Origin: Anodontia alba
Taxonomy: Eukaryota; Mollusca; Bivalvia; Lucinida; Lucinidae
Assembly: GCA_964016985.1 (NCBI GenBank)
Contig: OZ024821.1
Span: 129,598,323 to 129,662,322, forward strand
Direction: 5' to 3'
DNA length: 64,000 bases
Shown: piece after piece, positions 1-10,896 of the stretch
Position numbering within the stretch: position 1 is the first letter of the stretch
Layout: the number at the start of each line of letters is the position of its first letter
Translations under genes and position numbers: made by a program
Notes under the pieces: model-generated
Databases searched by the model: none
What the model saw: only the letters and a program-made list of their open reading frames with translations
Told to the model about the DNA's origin: nothing

Positions 1-199
1 GGGTAATATTTTTCTATTATCTGGATGATGATATCTAACGTCACGAGGTAACATTTGTATACCGTCGTCACGTGCAAATTAAGCTTGCATTTAATGGCGA
101 AACGATAGGATTTTCAGCATTGTTTGGGGTAATAAAACAGTTCATGTCTGTCTTTGAGAATAGTCAAAACGCTGTCCCTTGGTACAGTGGACAGCTCGA

Positions 200-346
200 T
201 ACACCACTGAGCTCAGCTCTTCGGTCGCGGGTAATAATACCACGGTGTATGATCGTTCCGCTTCCTTCCTTTTTTGATCCGCGTTGCAGACATCCTTCGC
301 GATCAGCACCGCTTCCTTCTGATGTAAAATGATGGAGAAGATTTCG
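200..346 (+). other. Candidate 5' exon of the zinc-finger gene
   Basis: A CpG-richer stretch ends in a strong donor (TCG|GTAAGTG, intron from 347). Just before it, ATGATG at 329 opens six codons (MMEKIS). Joined to the acceptor at 4010 the frame continues through LPAK into the ATG at 4023, giving an N-terminus MMEKISLPAKMSGLG. Phase agreement occurs by chance one time in three, so this is a hypothesis; the start of the exon is not known. Confidence 0.3.
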
Positions 347-2057
347 GTAAGTGAAGTTTGTTTACCTTTATTTTTTTCGCACATATTTACAGGACTGGTT
401 TCTGTGCCTGCGGAACTTTAAAGTGATTTTTCTTCAACTCAGAATGCATTTGATGTATCTCATTGTAGTGGTTACGCCACAACATTACGAATTCGAGGGC
501 TTGTGATTGCAGTTTTCATCATTCGTTGTTGTTTGTCAGATCAGAATTAAGACCCTGGGGCGTACATATAGCATCGAAAAGCTTGTGTGGGAAGTTTTCA
601 TTTGCGTTTACCAGTTCTAGGTATTTGGAAATGATGACAGACACTGATCTTTATAAAAGAGACAAATTTAGCGAGTTGTGACAGGAACCGCTTCCTGCGT
701 GATCCAGACTCCACTTCCTTCAAATCTTAAAGTCTATTCGCTCCGACTCTGTTTCGTACTTTACATTACGATATCCTACGTTGTCACAGTGATGAAAACA
801 GCCTGTCACATTACAGATTGATTCATTTTCATATCTTAGATGGACTCTGCCTACTCTGCTCACGTTTTTTTGTTGTTTTTTTTTAATTCAATAGCATGGA
901 TATTTATCAGAAATTTAGAAAGGATTTGCTGACGCACTCTAAGTGGAGTTGGTGTAAGAGAAAAAAAAATCTTCGTAATTTGAGCGTCTTAAATAAATCA
1001 TCCAGCCACAGATGTCTCGATAATACTTACATTTAATCGTTTATAAAACCATTATTAGACGCTATATGCCCTTTTGAAATGACTACTTGTATAAGGTCTT
1101 CTATTTGGAGTATCGCTTGAGTAAGGGTAGGTGTCTTCTCAAGACCACACCAGACCGCTGGAATGGCTACGTGTCTCGGTCAAAAATCAATCAAAAGGAA
1201 AACAAAATCGCCCGTAACATCGATATTTAGTGCCCTATCGGTCCGTTTCAGAGAATTTTAAGCACTATGACGACGCTGTTAATCAGTGGCGTAACGTCAT
1301 TACATAAACATCGAATGACACAGACAGACAGACAGACAGACAACACATTTATTCTCTTCAGTCATGTACATGACATATAAGGAATAACATTAAATAACAT
1401 GGTGGGTGAGGTGGCAGTATGATAATGGAAACTATTCCTGTTGGTATCACGATAAACTCTATATATACGGAGCGAGGGAGAATATGCGGTTCATTATTAT
1501 TAACATGATAGCATATTCAGTTTCATTACAGACCTATACGTGACACCATCGACATCGATATAATATCCACAAAAATACATACTTATCTAAGAAATGTATG
1601 CATTCATCCTAATATGCACTATTAATACGTTCATTGCAGTAGGAGTGATCATTAGTGTAAACAAAGCAGGTCAGTTGTAATTACTCAAGCATATACAGTG
1701 CGTGCGCTAGGTTATTAGGACGGGCCACACCTAAATAGTTGAATTGTATTTTTGACCTGTATAAATTACTGTTGAGCACGGGATTTAATAATTTCTAAAC
1801 AAGATTCCTGAATACTTTAAAGAGTTACACATTTCTGGTAAGTTATCGTTACGCTTGTTCATTCTTGTTTACACTAATTAGCAGGCTGCAAGTGCGTTAA
1901 CCCAACAGACTCGCAACGTCAAGCAAGGGCCAAAACAATGTCGCCACCACGTCACGACATTGCACTGACTGAAACAACGTCGCTTTCCCGCTGGGATCTC
2001 ACTGCATCACAGTTTCAGTCCAGCTGCAACAGTCGCCCAAACACAACTTTACTCGCA
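347..2057. other. Probable intron or intergenic DNA, no feature recognised
   Basis: AT-rich sequence with stops in all frames. The only structure seen is a short CAGA microsatellite at about 1321-1342 and short A or T runs. If the candidate exon ending at 346 is real, this is the first part of the zinc-finger gene's intron. Confidence 0.4.
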
Positions 2058-2165
<108 letters not shown>

Positions 2166-2531
2166 TATCGGTACACATAAAAGAAAAACGAAAAAAACAA
2201 AAATATATATATATATATATCTTTATAAATGAATAAGCAGAAAAATAAAAAGATGTAATATATGTAATATAATAAGATCGTGGGGCAAGGGGCTGAAATA
2301 CATCAAAAGGGCCCCACCATTATCGACAAATAAATAAATATAGGATAATGGATCGAAGAGCAGGCCGATTTCAAGAATGCCCCATCGACATCGATAAAAC
2401 GTCGACATGTCGTTGTTCTACTCATCCAGTGGTCGTTGTAGGTAGAATTGTTTGAAATCAGATCGATCCAAAATTGATCTAGCGTCATCACCTTCGAGTT
2501 CCACTACCATCATAAAAAAAAGAAAAAAAAA

Positions 2532-2533
<2 letters not shown>

Positions 2534-2599
<66 letters not shown>
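2534..2599. repeat. (TA)n microsatellite
   Basis: Roughly 33 uninterrupted TA units following an A-rich stretch. Confidence 0.97.
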
Positions 2600-2601
<2 letters not shown>

Positions 2602-2604
2602 TCA

Positions 2605-3200
2605 TATTAAGAAAGACCAAGATGTATGGCAACGCTCCAGTCCATGCAATTGCGCCACGTAACGCCAGTAACAGCGCAGCCGAGCTAACACAGCGCCGCC
2701 CTTATCCAAAGGTATTCACTTCTAAGATTTTTTCTTGATTTCCAACTTGCGCTTACCCTAACGCGCAGGCAGTCACACAGTATCCTAAATAGTGGTGCCC
2801 TATTCGCCAGCCATGTCAAGTTCATGGTCGGCAACGTAAGGCAGGAAGATCATACATGAAACATGCAGCGCTTTAATAATCTATCCTCTATCCATTCACC
2901 ACTACCGAAACGAAATGCAGTGGTGACGGGAGGTCGAGAAAACAGAATATGTTTTCCATGCCGCGAGAGCACTCGCCACGCGTGGAAATATAGACTAACC
3001 CGCACGTCCACACAGTCTGATAGGCTTTGTCATGAGCAGCCTAGTGACCATGGAAGCCTAACCCGAACATCGGAGGCTCTGACCACACGTTATAAAACAC
3101 TTGGTTACTGGCGCGTAACGTCGTGACTCCGACCGTGACAAAATGTTGAAATAATGTCAACCTTTTAGACGATAAAACCCTATATAAAAAAAACGTCATA
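2605..3200. other. No gene recognised
   Basis: Balanced-composition sequence with an open stretch at 2863-3126 that lacks any recognisable domain, splice context or codon signal. I see no repeat with another copy in the window. Confidence 0.4.
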
Positions 3201-3204
3201 TGAT

Positions 3205-3405
3205 AAACAACGGCGCTCTAGATAAGGGGAATATTCAGAGGATAATTTTCTTTCTTTCTCACCAAAAATATATGATATGGCACTCATTAGATTTGCCTCA
3301 TCGAGGCGATTCTAATGAGTACCCATAACATGTATTTTGGTAGTAAAAGACAGAAAATTATCCCAAATTATCATCTGATACTCCTTCTTATCTAGTGCCC
3401 TGAAC
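3205..3405. repeat. Solitary foldback with the shared CGCCTC palindrome
   Basis: Arms of about 85-95 bases face each other around the centre at 3300. Matching pieces include GATAATTTTCT (3241) with AGAAAATTATC (3352) and CTAGATAAGG (3219) with CTTATCTAG (3387). The core reads CTCATTAGATTTGCCTC-ATCG-GAGGCGATTCTAATGAG. It belongs to the same core module found in families A, E and F but has neither A nor F termini. Confidence 0.75.
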
Positions 3406-4010
3406 AATATCTTACCCTCATGGTCATTTTATATGAAATTTATGAAACTCGCCAAAGGCTTGTTTCATTAAGTTCATATGAGATGGCAAGATTCTCAGTA
3501 TATAAACTAAGCTCATTATTATTCACAAAAGTTCCACGCAGGAATAATGTAGCGATCACACGTTTTTCATGCATTAACATTTGCTGGGGAAGAAGTTTGA
3601 AGCGAGTGTTCAAATCTCTTCCGTTGGACCCGGTACATGGAAATGTTACCCCAATGAAGCCAAAGTGTGATCTCTTTTCTTGCATTTCGTTATAGAACTT
3701 CACGGAAAATTTCATCGAAAATGTATGATAAATCATAACATTTTTATCCTATTGTGTATCATTACGTTTCATGACGTCATGCTACGAAAAACGTAAATTC
3801 TTTCTCCTTCAAGAGACGACCTTTTTCTGAAGGCAAATGTAAAGCCAACAAAAAGGCACACAAATGACCTCTATTGTAAAAATGGCTTCACATCTACTAA
3901 GCATGCCATCTCCTCTTTATAACGCAACGAGGTGAAAAAGGCGTTGTCCTTCCAATGGATAGCCTCTGCAAGAACAGTAAGCCTACTAATAGATATTTGT
4001 TTTCTTTCAG

Positions 4011-5108
4011 CTACCAGCCAAAATGTCAGGACTTGGATTGAAGCTTATTGCGACAGGTAGCGATGATGAAAACGATCACACGTATAGTGCCACATGGGGG
4101 AAGCAGATATCAGAACAAAACGGCGATCTAATTATGTTAAATAAATCAATCGATTCAGAGGTGGGGGATAATGTCACGATTTCATCAAGGAATGAAGTAA
4201 CATGTAATTCTATAGACCAGCTCATGGATGTATCAGACGTAATGGTGGATTTTGTGGACCAAATAACAAATGGGAATAATTTCATACAAACCGCAGAGAA
4301 CCAAGTTACTTCTGAGCCGATTGTGGATATGTCAGAGACTACTGTCTATTCAGAGGACAATATAGTGGTGGGCGATATTATCACAATTAATGCAGAGAAT
4401 CAAGCAATTTCTGATCGATTTTCTGATATTACAGATATAACGTCTAATTCACTGGGGGAGAAGATACCAGTCGAGGATAATATCACAGTATTAGGAACTG
4501 ATAAAAATAATAATGAAACAAATTACTGTAGACATTGCGAAAAATCATTCAGTACCAAATCAAACTTTAAACATCACAGTAAAAAACACAAAGGATCGAT
4601 AAGGTGTCATATTGCAGCATGCAAAAAAGCTTTTGCAAACAACAGCGAACTTAAACGACATGTTGAAACGCATAGCAGCGATAAAACATTTCAGTGTTCT
4701 TTTTGTATAAAAAAATTTAAATCGAAACGGGGATTAACAATTCACGTAAAAGAACACATAGGAGTCTACAGATATCTTTGCCCTCAGTGCGGAAGAGGAT
4801 TTAACTTTAAAACTGACTTCGAAGGTCACACCGCCAGTCATTCAGGAGTAAAACCATATTCATGCCAAAAATGTTGCAAATCATTTACATATAAGAATTA
4901 CTTTAAACTGCATTGTTCCACTTGTGGTACAAGTAGAGGAAATTTTGAATGCGGAATATGTGGACGTTTTTTCAAACAAAAACGATACCTTGACGACCAC
5001 TTTAAAGCACATGAGAATGATAAAAGGTACCAGTGTGCTGTATGCGGTGCATTTTTCAAATACAGGGGATCGCTGTATAAACATATGAAAAACTTTGGAC
5101 ATAAATGA
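4011..5108 (+). CDS. Seven-finger C2H2 zinc-finger protein
   Basis: Exon with acceptor TTTCTTTCAG at 4001-4010. The first in-frame ATG is at 4023 and gives 361 residues ending in TGA. Residues 1-167 are acidic and polar, rich in D, E, N, S and T, with no recognised domain such as KRAB, BTB or ZAD. Residues 168-361 hold seven fingers. Finger 1 starts at YCRHCEKSF. Finger 2 has C-x4-C spacing (CHIAAC). Fingers 3 and 4 are canonical. Finger 5 ends H-x3-C (HCSTC), a CCHC variant. Finger 6 is canonical. Finger 7 ends the protein with a long H-x5-H gap. Linkers only loosely match TGEKP (for example SGVKPY). By family it should be a nuclear DNA-binding protein; its target is unknown. AATAAA at 5511-5516 is a possible polyadenylation signal. 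It lies on the same strand upstream of the nrf-6-like exons and may be nested in an intron of that gene or stand free. Upstream coding is possible (see 329-346). Confidence 0.88.
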   Translation, partial: LPAKMSGLGLKLIATGSDDENDHTYSATWGKQISEQNGDLIMLNKSIDSEVGDNVTISSRNEVTCNSIDQLMDVSDVMVDFVDQITNGNNFIQTAENQVTSEPIVDMSETTVYSEDNIVVGDIITINAENQAISDRFSDITDITSNSLGEKIPVEDNITVLGTDKNNNETNYCRHCEKSFSTKSNFKHHSKKHKGSIRCHIAACKKAFANNSELKRHVETHSSDKTFQCSFCIKKFKSKRGLTIHVKEHIGVYRYLCPQCGRGFNFKTDFEGHTASHSGVKPYSCQKCCKSFTYKNYFKLHCSTCGTSRGNFECGICGRFFKQKRYLDDHFKAHENDKRYQCAVCGAFFKYRGSLYKHMKNFGHK

Positions 5109-5249
5109 ATTTCAATCAGAAGTTTGGTGTTAATTTTGCTTAATGATTATCTTGGTTTTGTATAATGTCATGTCCCTTTGAAAATGTACAAGGGCGTTCA
5201 TTACGTTAACGAATCCATGTAAACTATTGGCTTCTTTTATGGCTCTAAA

Positions 5250-5435
5250 ATTGAATTTTTCAGATAAAAAAAATATTTTGCTTACTTTCGCACCAAAGAC
5301 AGATTGTGGGTGCTCTTTAGAACCACTTCGATAGGGCAGTTCTAAAAAGTACTCACAATCTATGTTTTTGAGCATAAATAAGAAAGCATATGAATACACG
5401 TGAAAACCCACTTTTCACTATTTTAAGGAGGCCGA
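5250..5435 (-). mobile_element. Family A element, degenerate copy
   Basis: Contains TTTTCAGATAAAA, then the palindrome GATTGTGGGTGCTCTTTAGAACC...GGGCAGTTCTAAAAAGTACTCACAATC, then ATGAATACACGTGAAAACC. Many mismatches between the arms (for example CCACTTCGATAGGGCAG) mark it as an old copy. It lies about 140 bases past the zinc-finger stop codon and could be in the 3' UTR. Confidence 0.7.
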
Positions 5436-5699
5436 CCTTAATTTCCTTGCGCATGTTTTTGCGCATCTTCGTTTTCCACATAGCTGACAAGCATTTAATG
5501 CCTGAAATCGAATAAAGATAATTTATCATAGAAGACTTAGATGCTATTTTTTTACCAACTCGTTTTCTTTTTCATGAGTAAGCCATATTTGGTTTAAAAG
5601 GTCTATCAGTTGTCATGCGCAACAGCATATCCATCAGTCAATATAGGCATATTGATTTTATTCAAACATCATTTCCTCTTAACCGTTCATCCGAATTAC

Positions 5700-6310
5700 T
5701 TTAAATTCCAAAGAGCAACACTGCTGGATGATTTTCTTTCAATCTCGCTAAAAAGATGAGGACTGGACCTAGTTACCCATGGTTGCTATGGTAACCGAAA
5801 TAAAAACCTTTGAGTCGACCGCTTTTCTCAATTCGTACGGTGACCTCCAGTTTTTATTTTCTTACATAAGAGCATAAGTAGATACATTGTCTATTAAAGA
5901 CTCCCTAGGGCAGAATTATTTTTATGATAGTTTTAATATTACTGATTACAGTACATTAAACGTCAATGGTAAATAAAAATCTTTGAGACGACTCCAATTC
6001 CACTATTTGCTGGGTGACCCCCATTTTTGTCTTTCGTTTTCAGGAGAACATACATAGACACATTTTATGTATAAATAGTCTTGAATTCCCAAGGGCAGAA
6101 TTCTTCATATCTGCAGCCCGCATTCTCCCATTACAGCCAATGGTAAAATGACGTATACTTTTGAGCCAGCCCCATTTAACCCCAATCCCGGTTCTTGAAA
6201 ATTTTAAGCTTTTAATGTGAAGATGAAATGTCGTTTGACCTACTGGGCCAGTAAGAGGCAATTCTCTAGGGCAGATTTCTCAGAATAAAAGTGAGATATG
6301 CCTCCTTAAA
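5700..6310. repeat. Three diverged tandem repeats, about 220 bp each
   Basis: Each unit runs CAATGGTAA...TTTGAG.CGACC...GGTGACC.CC.TTTTT...ACATA.A.A...AGGGCAGAAT. Units begin near 5775, 5965 and 6130. Possible ends are AAGGAGGCCGACCTTA (5434) and GCCTCCTTAAAGTGGGGG (6301), so this may be an old mobile element. Confidence 0.6.
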
Positions 6311-6511
6311 GTGGGGGTTTCAAGGGTGCTATATACACGAACTTGTTGACGTGATGAATTCATTTGTGTGGAGGAACGCCAGAAAGTGCTGAGCCTCATC
6401 AGACTGCTTCTAAGGCAGCACTTTGTGTAATACATTTATGTGTTTTGCTTTTCAGATAAAAGTTGTCAATATGAAAGTTTCTTGTTGTTTCCACAGTACC
6501 GAACCTTGGCA

Positions 6512-6552
6512 TGCCTCAGTGGCCTGGTGGTTAAGAGTGCCTACTCTTTAAT
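6512..6552 (+). repeat. tRNA-like SINE head fragment
   Basis: GCCTCAGTGGCCTGGTGGTT resembles a tRNA-derived A-box region. No B box follows, so this is only a fragment, immediately upstream of a family A element. Confidence 0.35.
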
Positions 6553-6729
6553 CTTTTGAATACATGGAGCTGTGTATGGTGTCTCGGGAGAATAGTTATA
6601 AGTATTCCCTAAATAGACATGGAGTACAAGTAACTGTTTAACGCTTAGCAATATGAGTAAAATTTTTAGCAAACGACATTTTGAAATATGTTTCTTATTT
6701 GTCTCAGAAAACAGGATTTGGGATTTCAT

Positions 6730-7006
6730 TACGAAAACATGCCTATTCAAATATACTGAAAATTTTACCACACAAAAAAAAATGAAAATTTTCGCATTAA
6801 AAAATTCTGACATTTTTCACATTTCTGCTCAAAACGTAGATTGTGGGTACTCGTTAGAACCGCCTCGATGAGGCGGTTCTGACGAGTACCCACAATCTAT
6901 GTTTGGAGCAGAAATAAGACAAATAATGTATACCCCTGTAAACCCCAGTTTTACTATGTAAAAGTGGGGTTTAAGGGGGTCAAAATTATATAGGTATGTT
7001 TTCGTG
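6730..7006 (-). mobile_element. Family A element (MITE-like, about 273 bp)
   Basis: Reference description of the family. The ends are inverted repeats of about 17 bases containing ACGAAAACATGCCTAT, usually flanked by AT. In plus orientation one arm carries a TTTGACCCC, AAACCCCAC...CTGGGGTTT, AGGGGTATACATTATT block. The centre is a near-perfect 46-base-arm palindrome (TTTCTGCTCAAAACATAGATT, GTGGGTACTCGTTAGAACCG, CCTCG) with one variable central base. The other arm has TTTTATCTGAAAATTTTCAG and GGTGGTAAAATTTTC. No coding capacity, so non-autonomous; superfamily unknown. In this copy the palindrome is at 6831-6904. Confidence 0.93.
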
Positions 7007-8150
7007 ATGTCATGCAAATTGTTGGGGGAAGAAAAGTAAGAAAATATTTTAATATGACGTCTGCTGATAATTTTACCCAGAGTGCTAAGCGTTAATACAA
7101 CGTTTTACATCACTTCTAAACCTTTTGGTAGTTTTGTATAAAGAGACAGGTTGGACAACGAAGGAGAGCGAATAGATGTTTCCTTTTAGAATAGACCACT
7201 TTTCAGAAGTGAGGCAAATAATTATTACAGTTTCCTCCTCAGAAACTGTATCAATTAGCCATTAGGGTGATTTCCACTCCCACTGCACTCAATAGTAACA
7301 TTTTGCACTCTCTTTCAAAAACTCTACATACAAATTTACCCATCTATAACTAACTGATAAAACACTTCTTAATGACAAAATCAGCATAAAGCCCAATTCA
7401 ATTGAGAGCCGAATGTGATATTATCTGTTTAAAAACACGTCCCCACTAAACTAAAGGTATATTTTTTTCATAAGGCTAGCCAAATAAAATTGTTCCGTAA
7501 CATTGTTGACTTCGCAGATGTAAGTCTGAAACAAACATAATTTTGTTTTGACTGAAATGCCCTTTTCTTTTACTGAAATGAGTTTAATAAATATATGACC
7601 AATAGAATGACTAGGTATTTTCTTTTGTATCAAATCATCTTCCCAAAAGAGGCGGAGTCATGCTCTATAAATATTTATTGGAATAAGTGGATTCGATATT
7701 CTTTAAAGTGGGACAACTCTGTCAAAATTGTTTTTCTGTCTTCTTGAAGGTTTGTTCGCTCTTCCGTTATTGTGGCTCTTCTAATATATATATAAAACAA
7801 ACACGCCTGTTTGATGCGAATTGATGGAGTAATTACGTCTTTTCTTTCTGTTTTCCGCAAAAACTCCATAGAGTGTAATGTGAAATTGATGACCCCATTT
7901 TCACAAGAACCTCTTGCCCCCGTTCCATTGACTACCCTTTCCTTTTGTAGACATTAATGATCTGCGCATGCGCATGTGTTTGCAATACCGTAGGTGCTCT
8001 CCTTTGACTGTTATAGGCGTAAAAAGGTTTTTTTTATTAAAAGTTTGGCAGCCTTTTATACCAATCTACCAAAAAAGGAAAGAATTTGCTCTCCTCGTAG
8101 AAATGATTCCATCGCTCCAGATAAGGCATTTTTTTTCAACCAAAAATTAC
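7007..8150. other. No gene recognised
   Basis: AT-rich sequence with frequent stops. TTCCTTTTAGAATAGACC near 7182 has a similar relative near 22978 (TTCCCTTTTAGAATGGACCC), so part of this may be an old repeat. Confidence 0.35.
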
Positions 8151-8154
8151 TTGT

Positions 8155-8262
8155 AGTTTTCCTTATTTCTCCGCGAAATTGTGTGTTGTAGGTACTCATC
8201 GAGGCGCTTCTAATGAGTACCTACAGAATATGTTTTTATAGCGATAATAGAAAAATATGATG
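8155..8262. repeat. Solitary copy of the shared palindrome
   Basis: TAGGTACTCATCGAGGCGCTTCTAATGAGTACCTA has lost part of the left arm, which jumps from GTACTC to ATCGAGGCG. Flanks CGCGAAATTGTG and AATATGTTTTTATAGCG do not match the A or F ends. Confidence 0.65.
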
Positions 8263-8939
8263 GAATACCCCATCTTATCTGTAGGTATGTGACCCTTACG
8301 ATATATTATTATATAGTCATTGCGATTTCTGTTCAACTTGTTAAAACCGCATGTCTAAAACGCTGTATTTGTTGTTGCTGACATCTTAGACATGGAAAAT
8401 ATTCTATTTTAGTGGACTACTTGTTGGTTTTTTGTCATTGAAAGAAATGAAAAAGAGAGGAGGTCCGCGCAAGTTTCAGTGGAAGATGTTTTACTTTCAT
8501 AGATTTTGGAGGTATTAAACTTTTTGTTCTTTTATGGTGTATCTAAATTTGTTTCAATGCAGTGCAGTATATTTTATTTTCATAGATGTTGGAAGTATTA
8601 AAATTTATACCATTATGTTATTCAGTGACGTATAGGTATAAAAACAGATAATGTCAGTTTCAAACTTTAGGATTTTCACTGATTGGGATTACTCTTTTCT
8701 TCTAATCGAGTTCCCAATCGAGCGCATCGACTACAAACGTCTAGTTCCCGACGTTGATTTTAGTTCCTGTAATTGAAAGTATGAGGACGGGTATCAGATT
8801 GCGTCCGACAAATTAATCACAAAAAGTTTTAATTTTAAATCATTGTTTCTGTTCAAATGTTCAAATATGTATCTGAACGTGAAATAAAAGTGTTTGTTTG
8901 AATGATTTATGTCGTTCAAATAAATGCACATTGCAGTAA
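8263..8939. other. No feature recognised
   Basis: AT-rich sequence without open frames, splice-flanked coding stretches or copies of other repeats in this window. Confidence 0.35.
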
Positions 8940-9210
8940 AACAGAAAACATGCCTATATAATTCTGACCCCCTTAAACTCCACTTTTATATAGTAAACCT
9001 GGGGTTTACAGGGGTATATATTATTTGCTTATTTCTGCTCAAAAACATAGATTGTGGGTACTCGTTAGAACCGCCTCTCCGAGCGGTTCTAACGAGTACC
9101 CACAGTCTATGTTTGAGCAGAAATATGATAAATATCAGTTTTTTTTATCTGAAAATTTTCAGTTTTTGGAGGTGGAATTTTCTATATATTAGAATAGGTG
9201 TGTTTTCGTA
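8940..9210 (+). mobile_element. Family A element
   Basis: Complete copy with a slightly damaged palindrome centre (CGCCTCTCCGAGCGG instead of CGCCTCG.CGAGGCGG). The left end reads ACAGAAAACATGCC, one change from consensus. Confidence 0.93.
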
Positions 9211-9629
9211 ATGTTCTTTTTTACGGCGTCATCTGTTACCATTGACTTGAAAAGTTACACGAATATGACCTGGGACATTCAGTGGGAACATAAAACAATT
9301 AGAGCAAATCAAGTATAAAATATGTATCATGTATTACATTATTACGAATGTTGTCGTTGTACTGAGTGTCGGTATAAGGAGGTTAGACTATATAATTATT
9401 AATGATACCGCTTTCAAGCAGTTTTTGGGTAGATTGTTTACAATCGAGCCAAAGTATACATACACAAAAATTCTTTAAGTTGTTGTCCACGTGATTATCA
9501 TTAGGCAATAAAATCAAACGGCGCGTATGTACAAGATCCAGGTAACGGTTATTTTATATCCGCACTACTCTTGTCACTTTGACGTCAGAGTGCCATGTAA
9601 AGAGGGTTATCTATAATCCCTGGACTTGG

Positions 9630-9937
9630 TTTTGTTTGTGTTGAGGTTTTACGGCCCAGTCAACCCAATGTGGTCATGTCGAGCGCGGTCAGTTTACCTA
9701 ACCACACGTTTACTGGGCAGGCTTAGTCCTCTAAGCGGTTAACCAGTATTGTGCACATTCTTTCGCCAGAAACTGACAACTGCCCTTCTTGAATCAGCTG
9801 AAGGGAGAGAATGACCGTAGAAAATATTTCATGATCAATCTCCACGAAAGAATGTTGCCGACCTCGGCGGGGGTTGAACCCGCGACCTCCTGGTCTCCAG
9901 TCGGACGGCGCATCCAACTGAGCCACCGAGGCCGGCC
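9630..9937 (-). mobile_element. tRNA-derived SINE with 11-bp target duplication
   Basis: Perfect direct repeats CCTGGACTTGG at 9619-9629 and 9938-9948 bound the insertion. On the minus strand the head has an A box TGGCTCAGTTGG and a B box GGGTTCAACCCC, with a 7-bp acceptor-like pairing GCCTCGG/CCGAGGT. The body follows (AATATTTTCTACGGTCATTC...GGTTAACCGCTTAGAGGAC) and the 3' tail is CAACACAAACAAAA. The 308-bp element is non-coding and would depend on a LINE for mobility. Confidence 0.93.
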
Positions 9938-9948
9938 CCTGGACTTGG

Positions 9949-10125
9949 ACACTGGCAAAAAGTGCAGACCCAGAACGCGGCGTCTGATCAGGGGTCTGTA
10001 CTGTTTGGTTTAAGTACCAGAAGTTAAGGGTTAAATGAAACAATATTAAGTCTCCGTTCAGGACCATTATCCCAATCTACACTCAGAGACAATTGATTCA
10101 GCAGTGCTGTCAGTGCTTTGATTAT
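9949..10125 (+). repeat. Dispersed repeat N with half hairpin
   Basis: Matches 51873-52065 in reverse complement. Shared pieces include CGCGGCGTCTGATC, GTTCAGGACCATT and GCTGTCAGTGCTTTGATT. The half beginning at 9949 carries the ACGCCGC hairpin arm seen in family L. Confidence 0.7.
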
Positions 10126-10477
10126 AATCTGATCCGAAAAAAACGCGAATCAGTCAAGTCTTTATTACTCCGGTCCCATAATACACATTCACAAACGAGG
10201 CTTATATTCGTTGACGTCATGCTGTCAAGGTGACACGCGTCTTATGTTCCTTCGTCTTTACCTGCACCATCAAATAGAATTATATAAGCCTTAACACGCC
10301 ATTCCAAATTGTTCATGGAGCAGACGATTCGCATGAAAAGCCTTATTTTCTCGTAAAATAAAAGAAAGTATGATGTCGTTTGCTGCTGCTATGAATGACT
10401 TTTTAGGGTAAACTCAAGGTATACCTGAATCACACTGTGTTCTGGGAACAGTTGCCTTAAGTGGGTCGCGCTATACG

Positions 10478-10572
10478 AAATTGTGTCTTCGAGATTTGCG
10501 GACAGTGAAGGCCAAGATGAGCCTGTGCATCCGCGCAGTCTGATCAGGGTATTCGCTTTCCGCTAGCAGAAT
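10478..10572 (+). repeat. Family K/H fragment
   Basis: Contains GAGCCTGTGCATCCGCGCAGTCTGATCAG broken over two lines, the arm typical of the paired-hairpin families described at 20497 and 13050. Confidence 0.6.
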
Positions 10573-10730
10573 CACTGGACACTATTAAATGTATAAATGG
10601 GGAGCGAATACTTGGATGAGACTTTGTGCATGCGCCGGATGAATTTGAATATGTGCATTTTTCGCATGATCGAAGACACCCGTTTGCTTGGCGCAACCGA
10701 AGTAATAATTTGATTGTATTTTCATTTCAG

Positions 10731-10896
10731 ATTAACACCTCCCTATATGTTATTTTTGATGACCTACGCCCCGTTGATAAAATACTGGTCAGATGGACCT
10801 GTGTGGGCACAAAATGGTATCGATCCAAACGAATGTGTAGATTCATGGTGGAAGAATCTATTCTATGTTAACAATCTGATTGGTACAGACCACGAG
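10731..10896 (+). CDS. nrf-6-like: nrf-6-like acyltransferase gene, internal exon 1 of those visible
   Basis: Acceptor TTTTCATTTCAG ends at 10730 and donor GTAAAT starts at 10897. The first base completes an Arg codon; then 55 codons follow, including LTPPYMLFLMTYAPLIKYW, GPVW and NECVDSWWKNLFYVNNL. This is the hallmark block of nose-resistant-to-fluoxetine 6 proteins, multi-pass membrane proteins with an acyltransferase-3 (OafA-like) domain. The C. elegans founder affects fluoxetine response and yolk-lipid movement (family knowledge). Six exons with compatible phases continue to 24827. The NRF domain and the first part of the acyltransferase domain, which should precede this exon, were not seen between 5.1 and 10.7 kb; they may lie upstream of the window, which would place the zinc-finger gene in an intron. 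Confidence 0.9.

Noticed and set aside
2305..2500. Short minus-strand frames near 2.3-2.5 kb
   Set aside because: Short, overlapping one another in different frames, no motif.
6653..6871. Recurring peptides such as CGYSLEPP and RGGSNEYPQ on many short frames
   Set aside because: They are translations of the family A palindrome and recur wherever that element lies; no protein-coding gene.
9852..9937. tRNA gene on the minus strand
   Set aside because: A and B boxes and acceptor pairing are present, but the anticodon arm does not form a proper 5-bp stem with a 7-base loop and the sequence continues into a SINE body with target duplications.
9723..10067. Minus-strand frame of 114 residues
   Set aside because: It runs through the SINE at 9630-9937 and its flanks, including the tRNA-like head.
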